This document shows, in pieces, positions 15,870-26,500 of a stretch of DNA of 64,000 nucleotides. The stretch is from Helicobacter pametensis ATCC 51478 (lineage in GTDB: Bacteria; Campylobacterota; Campylobacteria; Campylobacterales; Helicobacteraceae), in contig NZ_KI912401.1 of assembly GCF_000518225.1 (NCBI RefSeq), forward strand, positions 313,478-377,477. The letters run 5' to 3'. The position numbers and the translations under genes were made by a program. Below the pieces are notes generated by a model. That model made no database searches. It saw only the letters and a program-made list of their open reading frames with translations, and was not told the DNA's origin. Position 1 is the stretch's first letter, and each line of letters begins with the position of its first letter.

Positions 15870-17138
15870 TTAGAGCATTTTGCTCACTAAATACACCCAA
15901 AGCGTAAAGCCCGCTCCAAGAGAGCAAAAATACATCAGGCGAGAAAAAATCGCCCCAAGACTTATCCCCACATACACCAAACCCACCCACCAAGGAATCA
16001 AGAATGCAATTTGATCAAATGACAGAGTAAGGCTTGGAAGTAGATAGGGATCTAGTATCCCACCAAATCCCACAAGATGCAAGATAAAAACCAAGACAAA
16101 GAAGGGAGCAAAGAGGATACTTAGAGGGATAGCTAGCCATGAGTAAAGGGCAAATGTAGGGAAAAATAAATGTGTGAGGGGCAACATATTGAAAAACAAA
16201 ACAAGATTGAGAAGACATAAAATCACTAGGGCCTTGATCCAAGAAGAGCGGATCTGATCTAAAGAGCAGTATTTGAAAAACAAAAGGATATAAAACACCC
16301 CACTAAGTGAAAACCAAAAACCAATAGAGAAGAAAAAATGAGGGAAGAGTGCTAGGATCAAAAGCGCACATAGAGCAAGAAATGAAAAATTTAGCAAGGC
16401 AAAATGAAAATAAAAAAATAAAAATCCCATCAAACTCATCACATAAGCCCTCAAAAATGCTGGAGGAAAGTCAAGCAAGAAGAGATAGCCTAGTAGAGCA
16501 ATATGAAGCAGCACTCCAAGATCAAAAAGATGATTACGATAGCTAAAAAAGCGAGAATGCAAAAACTGATAGATGGGAGAGAGAAAGAGATAAAACACAA
16601 AGGCTAGGATTCCCAAATGCAAGCCACTGATAGCTAGGAGATGGGCGATCTTGAGTGAAGTAGAGAGATCCCTCCATTCTTTGGAGAGGGAGGAGGCAAA
16701 AAAGAGGGTTTGATAAAGTTTGCTCATCTTCTCATCTTGGTGCTGTGAGGCGATGTAATCATAAAAGATACTACGCCAATCTTTGGGCATCACATCAAAT
16801 GAAAAAGTGATAAAAAAGCAACTTCTAAAAGAATCATAAAAGCTACATTTGGCAGGTTTGCCAAAGATTGAGATGGTGCGATTTTGTAAATCTTTGAGAT
16901 CTTCTTTGCTTGTGGTGTAGAGGATGAGACCATTTGTGGCTTTGAGCTTCAAAACCCATTTGTGGTTTTTGTAGTATTGGTTGAGGATGCGAGCTTCTAG
17001 GCGCTGTTTGTCAGCCTTGATATAAGTCTGAAAAGTCCAGAATCTCCATCCAAGCATCAAAGCCAAAATCAAACACAAAACACCCAAGATGATCCCCCAC
17101 TCCCTTGTAGTGCTCACAAAAGCAATCCTAGAGCTCAT
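15870..17138 (-). CDS. comEC: ComEC/Rec2-type DNA uptake channel
   Basis: Inner-membrane protein that carries single-stranded DNA into the cytoplasm during natural transformation. 422 residues: an N-terminal membrane anchor (about 15-35), a periplasmic OB-like region (up to about 130, with cysteines in CSFYDSFRSC) and then the competence domain with the hallmark IAHLLAISGLHLGIL and eight or more hydrophobic helices. No metallo-beta-lactamase domain follows, so this is the short form seen in Helicobacter (ComE3, HP1361). ATG at 17138. The gene lies upstream of mqnP in the same order as in H. pylori. Competence genes of the ComB system are not in the window. Confidence 0.9.
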   Translation of the reverse strand: MSSRIAFVSTTREWGIILGVLCLILALMLGWRFWTFQTYIKADKQRLEARILNQYYKNHKWVLKLKATNGLILYTTSKEDLKDLQNRTISIFGKPAKCSFYDSFRSCFFITFSFDVMPKDWRSIFYDYIASQHQDEKMSKLYQTLFFASSLSKEWRDLSTSLKIAHLLAISGLHLGILAFVFYLFLSPIYQFLHSRFFSYRNHLFDLGVLLHIALLGYLFLLDFPPAFLRAYVMSLMGFLFFYFHFALLNFSFLALCALLILALFPHFFFSIGFWFSLSGVFYILLFFKYCSLDQIRSSWIKALVILCLLNLVLFFNMLPLTHLFFPTFALYSWLAIPLSILFAPFFVLVFILHLVGFGGILDPYLLPSLTLSFDQIAFLIPWWVGLVYVGISLGAIFSRLMYFCSLGAGFTLWVYLVSKML

Positions 17139-17197
17139 CTTCTATCTCATCCTACTCCCCCTCCCCCAAAACAAATAAGACGCAAAAAGAGCTAAGC

Positions 17198-18718
17198 TCA
17201 AATTTTTAGCTCTCCTCCATATTTTTTGCCCAAGATATAAAAAGTGCTGATCAAAAGCACAGATGAGATTGCAAATGCAAGCAGTGTGCTAGAACCCATA
17301 GAGAGGAGCACAAATGCGATCAATGCAAAAAAGGCAGCGATGGCTGCATAGGGGAATTGGGTGATGAAATGGCTTTGTAATGAGCAGCCTGCGCCGATTG
17401 AGGAGAGAATCGTCGTATCAGACATAGGAGAGGTATGATCTCCATAGACGGCACCAGAGAGCACAGCAGAGATCGCGATGATGGCATCTCCTCCACTTTG
17501 AGTGCTAAGCTCCACTGCAATTGGGATCATAATCGCAAAGCATCCCCAACTTGTACCTGTGCTAAAAGAAATAAAAGCAGAAATAAGAAACAAAAACACA
17601 GGAAGGAGAAGCAAACTATGCTCGCTCAGAGTGGTTTTGGCAAGATTGGCTAGATATACACCAGTTTGTAAATCTTCTTTGATCACAGGTCCAATCGCCC
17701 ATGCAAGCACCAAGATCACAATCGCTGGAAGCATACTTTTGATCCCATTGATGAAAATCGCTGCATAATCCATGGGCGCGATTTCTTTCCTTGAGATAAA
17801 GAGTGAAACACCTAGAGCGATCAATCCTCCACAAAATAGAGCAAATGCAGTGTCTGTGTTGGCAAGCATAGTAAAGATCTCAAGTGAGCCACTCGCCTTA
17901 TAGCCTGTGTAGAAAATCATAAACACGATGGAGAGAATCAAAGTCAGGATTGGAGCGATGAGGAGATAGACTTGGGAATCTTTGTGGGAATTTTCTTGCT
18001 TGGATTGGGCTTGATTGACATTGATGTTTTTGTGCATAATAGGGAGATTCACCCTCCAAAGGATTGTCAAAAACACAGCAATCAAAGCAAACCATGCATA
18101 AAAATTGCTTCCAATGCTCTCAAGCAAGACAAAAAGGGCATTACTAGAGCCCTGTGGTAGGTTGCTTTGCAAAATCCCGATGATGTATGCGCCCCAGCTT
18201 GAGATAGGGACAATCACACAAATGGGTGCAGAGGTGCTATCGATGATATAGGCTAGACGCTCGCGACTTGAGGCGTGGATTTGGTTGAGGGGTTTGGCGA
18301 TCTGTCCGACTGTGAGGGCATTGAAATAATCATCGATAAAAATCACAATCCCAGCGATAAAAGCGATAAACTCTGAGCTACGCGCATCTTTGACCTTGGA
18401 TCTTGCCCAAGTCACAAATGCCCCTACCCCACCAGAATACACAACCATCTGAGACAAAATCCCTAGAATCACCAAAAACAAAAAGACATAGATTCCATAC
18501 CAATTTGGCTCGATGACCCCCTCTTGGTAGCTATAAAACACTGAAGAGATTTTCTGATAGACATAGGAGAAGATTTCAAGAGGGTTTTGATAGTGCATCA
18601 TCACCCCTCCCAAAACAATCCCAACAAAAAGCGACAAAACGATTCGTTTGCTAAGTAGCACAAGTGCGATCACAACAAGTGGCACAAGTAGAGAGAAAAA
18701 AGTATCTGAATAGTTCAA
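17198..18718 (-). CDS. nhaC: Na+/H+ antiporter, NhaC family
   Basis: Secondary transporter of about 506 residues with around 12 hydrophobic segments. Members exchange Na+ for H+; some move amino acids or dicarboxylates instead. Typical signatures are FIDDYFNALTVGQI near residue 130, ISSWGAYIIGIL, FSTGTSWGCFAIMIPIAVEL and SGAVYGDHTSPMSDTTILSS, which are the NhaC/YfcC half-site motifs. I take the TTG at 18718, six bases after AAAGGG; an upstream ATG at 18733 has no ribosome site. A C-rich spacer (about 17157-17167) separates the gene from comEC. The substrate cannot be decided from sequence. Confidence 0.85.
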   Translation of the reverse strand: MNYSDTFFSLLVPLVVIALVLLSKRIVLSLFVGIVLGGVMMHYQNPLEIFSYVYQKISSVFYSYQEGVIEPNWYGIYVFLFLVILGILSQMVVYSGGVGAFVTWARSKVKDARSSEFIAFIAGIVIFIDDYFNALTVGQIAKPLNQIHASSRERLAYIIDSTSAPICVIVPISSWGAYIIGILQSNLPQGSSNALFVLLESIGSNFYAWFALIAVFLTILWRVNLPIMHKNINVNQAQSKQENSHKDSQVYLLIAPILTLILSIVFMIFYTGYKASGSLEIFTMLANTDTAFALFCGGLIALGVSLFISRKEIAPMDYAAIFINGIKSMLPAIVILVLAWAIGPVIKEDLQTGVYLANLAKTTLSEHSLLLLPVFLFLISAFISFSTGTSWGCFAIMIPIAVELSTQSGGDAIIAISAVLSGAVYGDHTSPMSDTTILSSIGAGCSLQSHFITQFPYAAIAAFFALIAFVLLSMGSSTLLAFAISSVLLISTFYILGKKYGGELKI

Positions 18719-18785
18719 ACAAGACCCTTTCATATATGAATTGAGCCTGCAATACTATCAGATTCTCAAAAGCTGCTCATATCCA

Positions 18786-19307
18786 TCAATGCTTGATCAC
18801 ATCAACACCCTTGGGCAAAACAAACTCAAATTCTTTTTTGGGAATCTTTGAATTAAGGATGACATTTTGGAGCTCGATGACCATATGATTGCCTAGCTCA
18901 TCTTCATATTCTAGCTTGCTTGGTATGGCATTTTGAGTATGTAGGAGGTAGAGTTTTCCATCGATGAGAGTTTTGTAGAGATTTGGATTTTCTTTGTCTT
19001 GCTTGGCACTTTGGATGATTTTGAGAAAGTCGATGGTGCGCTCCATCTTCATATAGACAGCTTGAGAGAGCATAGGCTCATAAGAGATGAGGTTTGAATC
19101 TTTGAGATAGACGATCTTTTGGATGGGGGTTTTGTATTCCCATTTTGCGCTACTAGGAGATTGGGCGAGTAGAGAGCCAGAGTAATACACGCCTCCTTTT
19201 TGATCTTTCATTGTGTATTGGATGAAATCTGCTTTGAGGCTTGAGAGATTTTGATCCAATCCAAAACAAAACACAACCCCAATACAGCTAATGATGAGTT
19301 TTCGCAT
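18786..19307 (-). CDS. lolA: Outer-membrane lipoprotein carrier protein
   Basis: Periplasmic chaperone that takes lipoproteins released by the LolC/D/E complex across the periplasm. 173 residues with a cleavable signal (MRKLIISCIGVVFCFG), then LSSLKADFIQYTMKD, GGVYYSGSLLAQSPSSAKWEY and the C-terminal FEFVLPKGVDVIKH, which fit LolA's open beta-barrel. AAGGAAATAAAG lies before the ATG. It is divergent from secA with a 110-base promoter region between, as at HP0785/HP0786. No LolB is seen, as is general in this phylum. Confidence 0.92.
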   Translation of the reverse strand: MRKLIISCIGVVFCFGLDQNLSSLKADFIQYTMKDQKGGVYYSGSLLAQSPSSAKWEYKTPIQKIVYLKDSNLISYEPMLSQAVYMKMERTIDFLKIIQSAKQDKENPNLYKTLIDGKLYLLHTQNAIPSKLEYEDELGNHMVIELQNVILNSKIPKKEFEFVLPKGVDVIKH

Positions 19308-19417
19308 CTTTATTTCCTTGCAAAAGTCTTTGATCCCAATATTTTATAGTGCTTGTGTTAAAATTGAGATAGCACTACATTATGTCTGATACTTCAATCA
19401 TTTAAGGGGTTAGTTAA

Positions 19418-21967
19418 ATGTTTTTATCTGTTTTTGGTTCAATTTTTGGGACACGCAATTCAAGAATGCTCAAAAAATACGAACGCCGTGTGCGCTCAAT
19501 CAATGCATTGGAATCTCATTATCAAAGCTTAAGTCAAGAAGAACTTCAAAGTGCCTTTCATGCACTCAAACAAAAGGTGCAAAATCAAGAAGTCTCACTT
19601 GATTCTGTGCTCAATGATAGTTTCGCCATCACGCGTGAGGCAAGTCGCAGGATCTACAATAAACGCCATCATGATGTCCAGCTCATCGGTGGAATGGTGC
19701 TTCATGATGGGAAGATCGCGGAGATGAAAACAGGTGAGGGAAAAACTCTTGTAGCGACTTTGGCTGTGGCTCTCAATGCGATGGTGGGAAAAAGTGTGCA
19801 TGTCGTCACAGTCAATGATTATTTGGCTCAAAGAGATGCGGAAGATTTGAGAGAGCTTTATGAGTTTTTGGGGTATTCCATCGGATATATCACTGGATCT
19901 ACAAGTGAAGAGGAGCGCTTGCAAGTCTATGCGAGTGATATTGTGTATGGGACAAACAATGAATTTGGGTTTGATTACTTGCGGGACAATATGAAATACT
20001 CTCTTGATCAAAAGGTGCAAAGACATCATTATTTTGCCATCGTGGATGAAGTGGATTCTATCCTCATTGATGAGGCGAGGACTCCTCTAATCATCTCAGG
20101 ACCTGCCAATAGAAAACTAGAAAACTATCAAGTCGCCAATGAGGTAGCCAAAAAACTAGAAAATGAAAAACACTTCACAATCGATGAAAAAAACCGTGTG
20201 ATTCTCCTAAGTGAAGAAGGGATCCAAAGGGCAGAAGAACTCTTTGGTGTAGATAATCTCTACAATATCGAAAATGCCTCTCTTGCTCATCACCTAGATC
20301 AAGCCCTCAAAGCCAACTATCTCTTCATCAAAGACAAAGACTATGTCCTCCAAAACAATGAAGTTGTCATCGTAGATGAGTTCACAGGAAGACTCAGCGA
20401 GGGGCGACGCTTCAGTGAGGGGCTTCATCAAGCCATTGAAGCCAAAGAAAATGTCGCGATCAAAGAAGAAAGTCAGACTCTAGCAGATATTACTTTCCAA
20501 AACTACTTCCGCCTCTATGACAAACTTGCAGGAATGACAGGGACAGCTCAAACTGAGGCAGGAGAATTTCTCCAAATCTATAATCTTGATGTCGTGAGTA
20601 TCCCTACAAATATCCCTGTGCAAAGAAAAGATCTCAATGATTTGATCTACAAAAGTGAGAGAGAGAAATTTCATGCTGTGATTGAGAAGATCAAAGAATT
20701 GCACGCTAAGGGTCAGCCTGTGCTTGTGGGAACTGCAAGTATCGAAAAAAGTGAGACCTTGCATGAGCTTCTCAAAAAAGAGCGTATCCCACATACTGTG
20801 CTCAATGCCAAGCAGCACACCAAAGAAGCAGAGATCATCAAAGATGCAGGGAACAAAGGAGCTGTCACTATCGCTACAAATATGGCAGGACGCGGAGTGG
20901 ATATCAAGCTCACAGATGAGATCAAAGAGCTAGGAGGGCTTTATATCATCGGCACGGAGCGCCATGAGAGCAGAAGGATCGATAATCAACTTAGGGGAAG
21001 AAGTGGAAGACAGGGAGATCCGGGGGTGAGTCAGTTTTATTTGAGTCTTGAAGATAATCTCTTGAGAATCTTTGGAAGTGATAAGATCAAGGGGATCATG
21101 GAAAAACTAGGGCTTAAAGATGGAGAACATATCGAATCCTCTCTTGTCACACGATCTGTAGAAAATGCACAAAAGAAAGTCGAAAGCCTTCACTTTGAAT
21201 CTAGAAAGCATCTTTTGGAATATGATGATGTTGCCAATGAACAAAGAAAAGCAGTCTATCGCCTAAGAAATCAGCTCCTAGATAGTGAGTTTGATATCAG
21301 CTCTAAGATCGCAGAAGATCAGGAAGTGGTGGTTTCTTCATTTCTAGCCCAGCAAGACATCACACCAGAGATCCATTCTCAAAACTATGATCTCCAAAAA
21401 TTGCAAGCCCATTTTCAAGAGAGCTTTGGGGCAGAGATTGAGATCAAAGATCTTGAGAATCTAGACTATCAAGAACTCCATACAAAGATCCTAGAGACAC
21501 TCAATGAAAACTACAATGCAAAAATGAGCGTCTTGGAGCCAGATCAAAGACATGAGATTGAGAGGATCATTTATCTGCAAGTCTTGGATACTACTTGGAG
21601 AGAGCATCTCTATATGATGGACAATCTCAAAACAGGAATCGGACTTAGAGGCTACAATCAAAAAGATCCACTTGTGGAATACAAAAAAGAGAGCTACAAC
21701 CTCTTCTTGGAATTGCGCAATTCAATCAAGATCGAGACGATCAAGACGCTCCATCTCATCAAGCTCCAAGCTCACCAAGAGGAAGCCAATAAGCAGGCTT
21801 TGCAAAACCTAGAGGAGGAGTTTGCTCCAAGAGAAATCAGTGAGCGACCATTTGGAGGGAAGATCGCAAGAAATGAAGTTTGCCCCTGTGGAAGTGGCAA
21901 GAAATACAAGCAATGCCATGGCAAAAGCGGACCCAAGAAAGGACTTCTGGCTAGGAAAACTCAATGA
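19418..21967 (+). CDS. secA: Protein translocase ATPase subunit SecA
   Basis: Motor ATPase that pushes preproteins through SecYEG. 849 residues, full length. Seen in order: [20 protein letters not shown] with the Walker [17 protein letters not shown], the DEAD-like [53 protein letters not shown] and [17 protein letters not shown] of the second nucleotide-binding fold, the helical scaffold ([19 protein letters not shown]) and the C-terminal zinc motif [17 protein letters not shown] with AAGGGG upstream. Its stop overlaps the next gene's start by four bases. Confidence 0.98.
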   Translation: MFLSVFGSIFGTRNSRMLKKYERRVRSINALESHYQSLSQEELQSAFHALKQKVQNQEVSLDSVLNDSFAITREASRRIYNKRHHDVQLIGGMVLHDGKIAEMKTGEGKTLVATLAVALNAMVGKSVHVVTVNDYLAQRDAEDLRELYEFLGYSIGYITGSTSEEERLQVYASDIVYGTNNEFGFDYLRDNMKYSLDQKVQRHHYFAIVDEVDSILIDEARTPLIISGPANRKLENYQVANEVAKKLENEKHFTIDEKNRVILLSEEGIQRAEELFGVDNLYNIENASLAHHLDQALKANYLFIKDKDYVLQNNEVVIVDEFTGRLSEGRRFSEGLHQAIEAKENVAIKEESQTLADITFQNYFRLYDKLAGMTGTAQTEAGEFLQIYNLDVVSIPTNIPVQRKDLNDLIYKSEREKFHAVIEKIKELHAKGQPVLVGTASIEKSETLHELLKKERIPHTVLNAKQHTKEAEIIKDAGNKGAVTIATNMAGRGVDIKLTDEIKELGGLYIIGTERHESRRIDNQLRGRSGRQGDPGVSQFYLSLEDNLLRIFGSDKIKGIMEKLGLKDGEHIESSLVTRSVENAQKKVESLHFESRKHLLEYDDVANEQRKAVYRLRNQLLDSEFDISSKIAEDQEVVVSSFLAQQDITPEIHSQNYDLQKLQAHFQESFGAEIEIKDLENLDYQELHTKILETLNENYNAKMSVLEPDQRHEIERIIYLQVLDTTWREHLYMMDNLKTGIGLRGYNQKDPLVEYKKESYNLFLELRNSIKIETIKTLHLIKLQAHQEEANKQALQNLEEEFAPREISERPFGGKIARNEVCPCGSGKKYKQCHGKSGPKKGLLARKTQ

Positions 21968-23172
21968 GTCTTTCCTCATTCCTTCTGCCCAAATATCTCA
22001 AATTTGACAAAACTCAACCCTTTATCTTTATCACCAGTCTCATAGCATTTCTGGGGATCGCTATCGGAGTGATGGTGCTCTGTGTGGCGATGGCGATCAT
22101 GAATGGGGTGACTAAGGAGTTGCAAGAAAAGATCTTCATCATGAATGCCCCACTCAACATCAAAAGTATGGGTAAAAACGCCATCCCCAAAGATCTCCTC
22201 TATCAGCTTCAAGTCCAATTCCCCCACCTTAGCTTCAGTCCCTATCTTCAGTCTTATGCTATGATCAAGACTCCCTATGGCATTTTCCCGACTGTGATTT
22301 TTGGGATCGATTCTGTGCTTGAGGGACAGACCAATCCTATCTTGCAAAAAGCCCTCAGAGGAGAGCAGATGCAGCCCTTTCATCTTGTGATGGGAGAGGA
22401 CTTTTATAACTCTTATGGAATCCAGCCTGATGAGAAGATCGTCTTGTTTTTCACAGATCTCTCTCCTAGTGCTTTGAGTTTCGCTCCTACGATGAAGCGC
22501 TTTGAAGTCAAGGGGTTTTTCCACTCAGGGATCAGAGCCTATGATCGTGGCTATAGCTATACCTCCCTAGAATCTCTAGCCAAGATCAAAGGAATCAGCT
22601 CCAATCTCTATGATGGGATCCATATCGATTCGGCAAATCCGATGCAAGACTATCAGGATATCTCCAAATTCTTGACTCAAAAGTTTCAAAATCGCTTTTT
22701 TGTGGAGGGATGGTGGCATCAAAATGGGAATCTTTTCTCGGCTATGGAACTAGAGAAACGCGCGCTTTTTATCGTGCTGCTCTTGATCATCTTGATGGCT
22801 TCACTGAATATCATCAGCTCACTTTTGATGGTGGTGATGAATCGACGCAAAGAGATTGCCCTACTCTTAAGTATGGGGGCGAGCAAGGCAGAGATCAAGA
22901 GAGCGTTTTTTGCTATTGGGATCACTTTGGGCTTTGGGGGGATCGTCTTGGGGTTTGCTCTAGGGTTTGGCGTGATGGAGTTTCTCTCACACTTCCCTAT
23001 CATCTCTTTGCCTGCTGATGTGTATGGGACGACCAAACTCCCGCTTGATTTTTCTTGGCTAGATGGAGTGATGATCGCTATTGGATCAGTCATCATCGTC
23101 TGCTTTTCTTCATATTATCCTGCACACAAAGCCTCACAAGTTAATCTGCTAGAAGTGTTACGCAACGAGTAA
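21964..23172 (+). CDS. LolC/LolE-type ABC transporter permease
   Basis: 402-residue inner-membrane permease of the FtsX/MacB family. One N-terminal helix (about 20-45: [20 protein letters not shown]), a large periplasmic domain, then three C-terminal helices (about 255-395), the usual LolC/E layout. LolC/E with LolD frees lipoproteins from the inner membrane to LolA, and the neighbouring lolA fits that. In Helicobacter a single LolF-like permease is thought to serve as a homodimer. The ATG overlaps the secA stop (ATGA). HLxSM(G/A)AS-like [14 protein letters not shown] after the second helix contacts the ATPase. The LolD candidate is at 54317-54964. Confidence 0.9.
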   Translation: MSLSSFLLPKYLKFDKTQPFIFITSLIAFLGIAIGVMVLCVAMAIMNGVTKELQEKIFIMNAPLNIKSMGKNAIPKDLLYQLQVQFPHLSFSPYLQSYAMIKTPYGIFPTVIFGIDSVLEGQTNPILQKALRGEQMQPFHLVMGEDFYNSYGIQPDEKIVLFFTDLSPSALSFAPTMKRFEVKGFFHSGIRAYDRGYSYTSLESLAKIKGISSNLYDGIHIDSANPMQDYQDISKFLTQKFQNRFFVEGWWHQNGNLFSAMELEKRALFIVLLLIILMASLNIISSLLMVVMNRRKEIALLLSMGASKAEIKRAFFAIGITLGFGGIVLGFALGFGVMEFLSHFPIISLPADVYGTTKLPLDFSWLDGVMIAIGSVIIVCFSSYYPAHKASQVNLLEVLRNE

Positions 23173-23182
23173 AGGAATCAGA

Positions 23183-26100
23183 ATGCAAGAAGCCCTCATC
23201 AACTATCTTAACGCCATCAAATCCATCTCCCCCAAAGACAAAGAACACACCCACAGAGGGGCATTACAAACCCTCATCCAAGCTTTTGCAGATGTGCAAC
23301 CAAACAAAAATCTCAAAATCATCCACGAACCCAATAACGACAAAGAAGGTAGAGGAGCACCTGATTTTCTTATCACGCAAAACTCCCTCACTCTAGGCTA
23401 CATCGAAAACAAACGCGTCAATATCAATTTACAAGAAATTTCTCAAAGTGATCAAATTCTTAAATACACCAAACTTAGTCCAAATATTATGCTCACAGAT
23501 TATCTCTCCTTTGCTCTTGTGCGACTTGATGACAAAGCAAACCCTCAAATCTACAAAGAGTTCAGAATCTGCTTCTTAGATGAGATCCCATCCATCCTCA
23601 AACACAAAGCAACTCTTGCACAAAAAGCCCAAGAACTTCAAGATCTTTTTTCTATCTTTTTCTCACACGCTCCCACTCCCATCAGTTCAGCCCAAGAGTT
23701 TGCCACTGCCCTAAGTCTTAGAACAAGACTTCTCAAAGATGACTTACTTTCAAAAGAAGATGACAAAATTGTCTTAAGTCTCTTTTGCACTTTTAAAGAT
23801 GTGCTTTATAAAGATCTCACTTTTCAAGATTTTTGCGATAGTTTTGCTCAAACTCTGACTTATAGTCTATTCCTTGCCAAACTCAATAGCTCACAAGATG
23901 AACACATCACACTTTTTAATACCAAAAGCTTCATTCCCAAATCTTTCCCTCTTATTCGTGCAATGAGCGGATTTTTAGATAATCTTGATGAACTAGATTC
24001 GATTAAATGGTTGATTAAAGAAATCATTGCCATTATCAATCACATCGATATTTCTACAATCATTTCAGAGCTCAATAAAATCAGTGAAAAAAATCTTTTA
24101 GGAGAATACATCCACAAAGACCCCTATCTTCATTTCTATGAAACTTTTCTAGCTTCATATGATCCCAAGCTTAGAGAGCTTAGGGGAGTGTATTACACTC
24201 CCGCTCCCGTGGTGGATTTCATCATCAATTCCATTGATTTTATTCTCAAAACAACATTTAAACAAAAAGAGGGCTTGGCCCAAGCCCTCACCAATCCAAA
24301 TATCACACTTCTAGATTTTGCAACAGGGACAGGGACATTTCTACTTGAAGCCTTTCGCAAAGCATTGCAAAACACTCCCAAAAACAGCCCACGCTACAAT
24401 CCCAAGGCACTGCTATCAAGATTTTGTGGATTTGAGTTTCTAATCGCTCCCTACACAATCGCTCATCTCAAACTCTCTCAAACTTTCAAAGAAGAGTTTG
24501 GAACACCCTTAGAAGAGAATGAAAGTCTCAATATTGCTCTGACAAACACACTCTATAATCTCAGTCTTGCTGATGAAGAAACTTCAAGAAACCCATTTGC
24601 AGGGATGCTAAGCCTAGAAGAAGAATACAAAAAGGCTCAAGGAATCAAAGAGCAAGAAATCCTCATCATCACAGGTAACCCACCCTATAGTGGAGCAAGT
24701 GGCAACAAAGGACTCTATGAATACGAGATCCGGACCTCTTATGGACTTGAACCCTCCAAACAAAACTTAGAAGATTTTCAGCAAGTCGAACTCAAAGAAA
24801 ACCTCACCAAATACAACAAACTCCAGTATGACCATGAAAAACAAACACAACATCAAGACTTCATCAAAGCAAAGCGTTACCTAGACAAACTCATCAAAGA
24901 ACGCAAACTGGAAAATGAGAAAAATCCAAAATGGCTTCTTGATGACTATGTGAAATTTATCCGCTTTGCAGAATCCAAAATTGCCTCTCAAGAAAGTGGG
25001 ATTTTTGCCTTTATTTCAAACAATGGATTCTTAGACAATCCCACTTTTAGAGGGATGAGATATGCCCTGATGCAAACCTTTGACACCATCTATATCCTAG
25101 ATCTTCATGGCAACGCACGCAAAAAAGAACAAGCCCCAGATGGAAGCAAAGATGATAATGTCTTTGACATCATGCAAGGAGTGAGCATCAATATCCTCAT
25201 CAAATCTCCCAAAAAGCCAAAACTCCCCCAAATCCTCCACTACGATCTCTATGGAAAACGCACAGAAAAATATCGCTTCCTTTTAGAAAACTCACTTGAA
25301 GGCATCCCTTGGACTTCTCTTGCACCAAAAGAGCCTCACTATCTCTTCATCCCCCAAGATGAGGAACTCAAGCTCAAATATGATAAGGGGGTGAGTGTCA
25401 AGGATATGTTTAGAATCTCAAGTGTTGGGATTGTTGGAGGAAGAGATAACTTTGTCTTTTCCAAAAATGCTTCACAAGATTCTCTAAAAAACCTAAAAGA
25501 CAATATTCGCCTTTTTATGGATTTGGAGATAGAGGAAGCAAGAAAACAATTTGATCTAGGAGCGGATTCAAGAGATTGGCAAATTCAATTTGCTAAAAAA
25601 GAACTTCAAAAAACACAAAATGACGCATCCAAATATATTCAAGTTCAATATCGCCCTTTTGATATGCGTTGGACTTACTACACTGGAAAATCCAAGGGAT
25701 TTCATTGTATGCCAAGAGGCGAGGTTATGGAGCATTTTCTTAATAAAGAAAATTTTGGACTTAATGTTGCAAGACAATTTAGACTTGAGGGCAAATGGTG
25801 TGCAGTTACAATGGTAGATACGATTATGGATTTTTCAATGATGGGGGGAGGAAATACTGGTGCAGGAACAATCTTCCCTCTCTATCTCTACCCCACAGAC
25901 AGAATCAAAAAGAAAGAAAAAACACTTTTTGATAAAGAGATGGAAGAAGAGAGAGTGGAGAATTTCACTCAAAAATTTAGAGAGAAAATCAATGCCCTCT
26001 ATCAAGAGCATTTCTCCCCAGAGGTGATTCTAGGATATATCTATGCCGTTCTATTTCACAGAGGATATAGGGAACGATATATTGAATTTCTCAAGATCGA

Positions 26101-26500
26101 TTTCCCTAAAATCCCTTTTGTGGAAGATAAAAAAGTGTTTTTAAAACTCAGTGAGCTTGGAGAGAAGCTGATTTCTCTGCATTTGCTTAGAGATGCAGAT
26201 CTTGATCCTTCCATCGGTGAGCCCCTCTACATCGACCCCAAATCCAAAAATCTCACCATAGAGCAAAGCAAATATCTCCAAAGCAAAATCTTTGTCAATC
26301 CAAACTTATATTTTGATCGTGTGTCTTTGGAAGTATGGGAATACAAAATCGGAGGCTATCAAGTGCTAGATAAATATCTCAAAAGCCACAAAGGAGAGGA
26401 AATCGACTTTGATCACTTCCAAAAAATCATCCAAACCCTCACTACAAGCTTGGAAATTGAAGAGCAAATTTCAAAAATTGATATAGGAGTGTGGGAGTGA
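23183..26500 (+). CDS. Fused restriction endonuclease-adenine methyltransferase (type IIG-like)
   Basis: 1105-residue single-chain restriction-modification protein. The N-terminus has a PD-(D/E)xK nuclease signature (GAPDFLI at residues 58-64 and ENK at 75-77, with a glutamate at 49). A helical linker of about 250 residues follows. The N6-adenine methyltransferase core starts with GVYYTPAPVVDFII (about 335), motif I LDFATGTGTFLLEAF (about 375) and motif IV NPPYSGAS (about 498). The remaining 500 residues probably include the target recognition domain. There is no helicase, so it is type IIG-like rather than the longer type ISP. RBS AAAGGA before ATG. It starts 11 bases after the permease and overlaps the next gene by four. 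Confidence 0.88.
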   Translation: MQEALINYLNAIKSISPKDKEHTHRGALQTLIQAFADVQPNKNLKIIHEPNNDKEGRGAPDFLITQNSLTLGYIENKRVNINLQEISQSDQILKYTKLSPNIMLTDYLSFALVRLDDKANPQIYKEFRICFLDEIPSILKHKATLAQKAQELQDLFSIFFSHAPTPISSAQEFATALSLRTRLLKDDLLSKEDDKIVLSLFCTFKDVLYKDLTFQDFCDSFAQTLTYSLFLAKLNSSQDEHITLFNTKSFIPKSFPLIRAMSGFLDNLDELDSIKWLIKEIIAIINHIDISTIISELNKISEKNLLGEYIHKDPYLHFYETFLASYDPKLRELRGVYYTPAPVVDFIINSIDFILKTTFKQKEGLAQALTNPNITLLDFATGTGTFLLEAFRKALQNTPKNSPRYNPKALLSRFCGFEFLIAPYTIAHLKLSQTFKEEFGTPLEENESLNIALTNTLYNLSLADEETSRNPFAGMLSLEEEYKKAQGIKEQEILIITGNPPYSGASGNKGLYEYEIRTSYGLEPSKQNLEDFQQVELKENLTKYNKLQYDHEKQTQHQDFIKAKRYLDKLIKERKLENEKNPKWLLDDYVKFIRFAESKIASQESGIFAFISNNGFLDNPTFRGMRYALMQTFDTIYILDLHGNARKKEQAPDGSKDDNVFDIMQGVSINILIKSPKKPKLPQILHYDLYGKRTEKYRFLLENSLEGIPWTSLAPKEPHYLFIPQDEELKLKYDKGVSVKDMFRISSVGIVGGRDNFVFSKNASQDSLKNLKDNIRLFMDLEIEEARKQFDLGADSRDWQIQFAKKELQKTQNDASKYIQVQYRPFDMRWTYYTGKSKGFHCMPRGEVMEHFLNKENFGLNVARQFRLEGKWCAVTMVDTIMDFSMMGGGNTGAGTIFPLYLYPTDRIKKKEKTLFDKEMEEERVENFTQKFREKINALYQEHFSPEVILGYIYAVLFHRGYRERYIEFLKIDFPKIPFVEDKKVFLKLSELGEKLISLHLLRDADLDPSIGEPLYIDPKSKNLTIEQSKYLQSKIFVNPNLYFDRVSLEVWEYKIGGYQVLDKYLKSHKGEEIDFDHFQKIIQTLTTSLEIEEQISKIDIGVWE

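Noticed and set aside
19595-20029. Minus-strand frames inside secA
   Set aside because: Antisense to a full-length conserved gene.
23183-26500. Type ISP (LlaGI-like) or type I R-M enzyme
   Set aside because: No helicase motifs between the nuclease and methyltransferase parts, and no separate S or R subunit genes.
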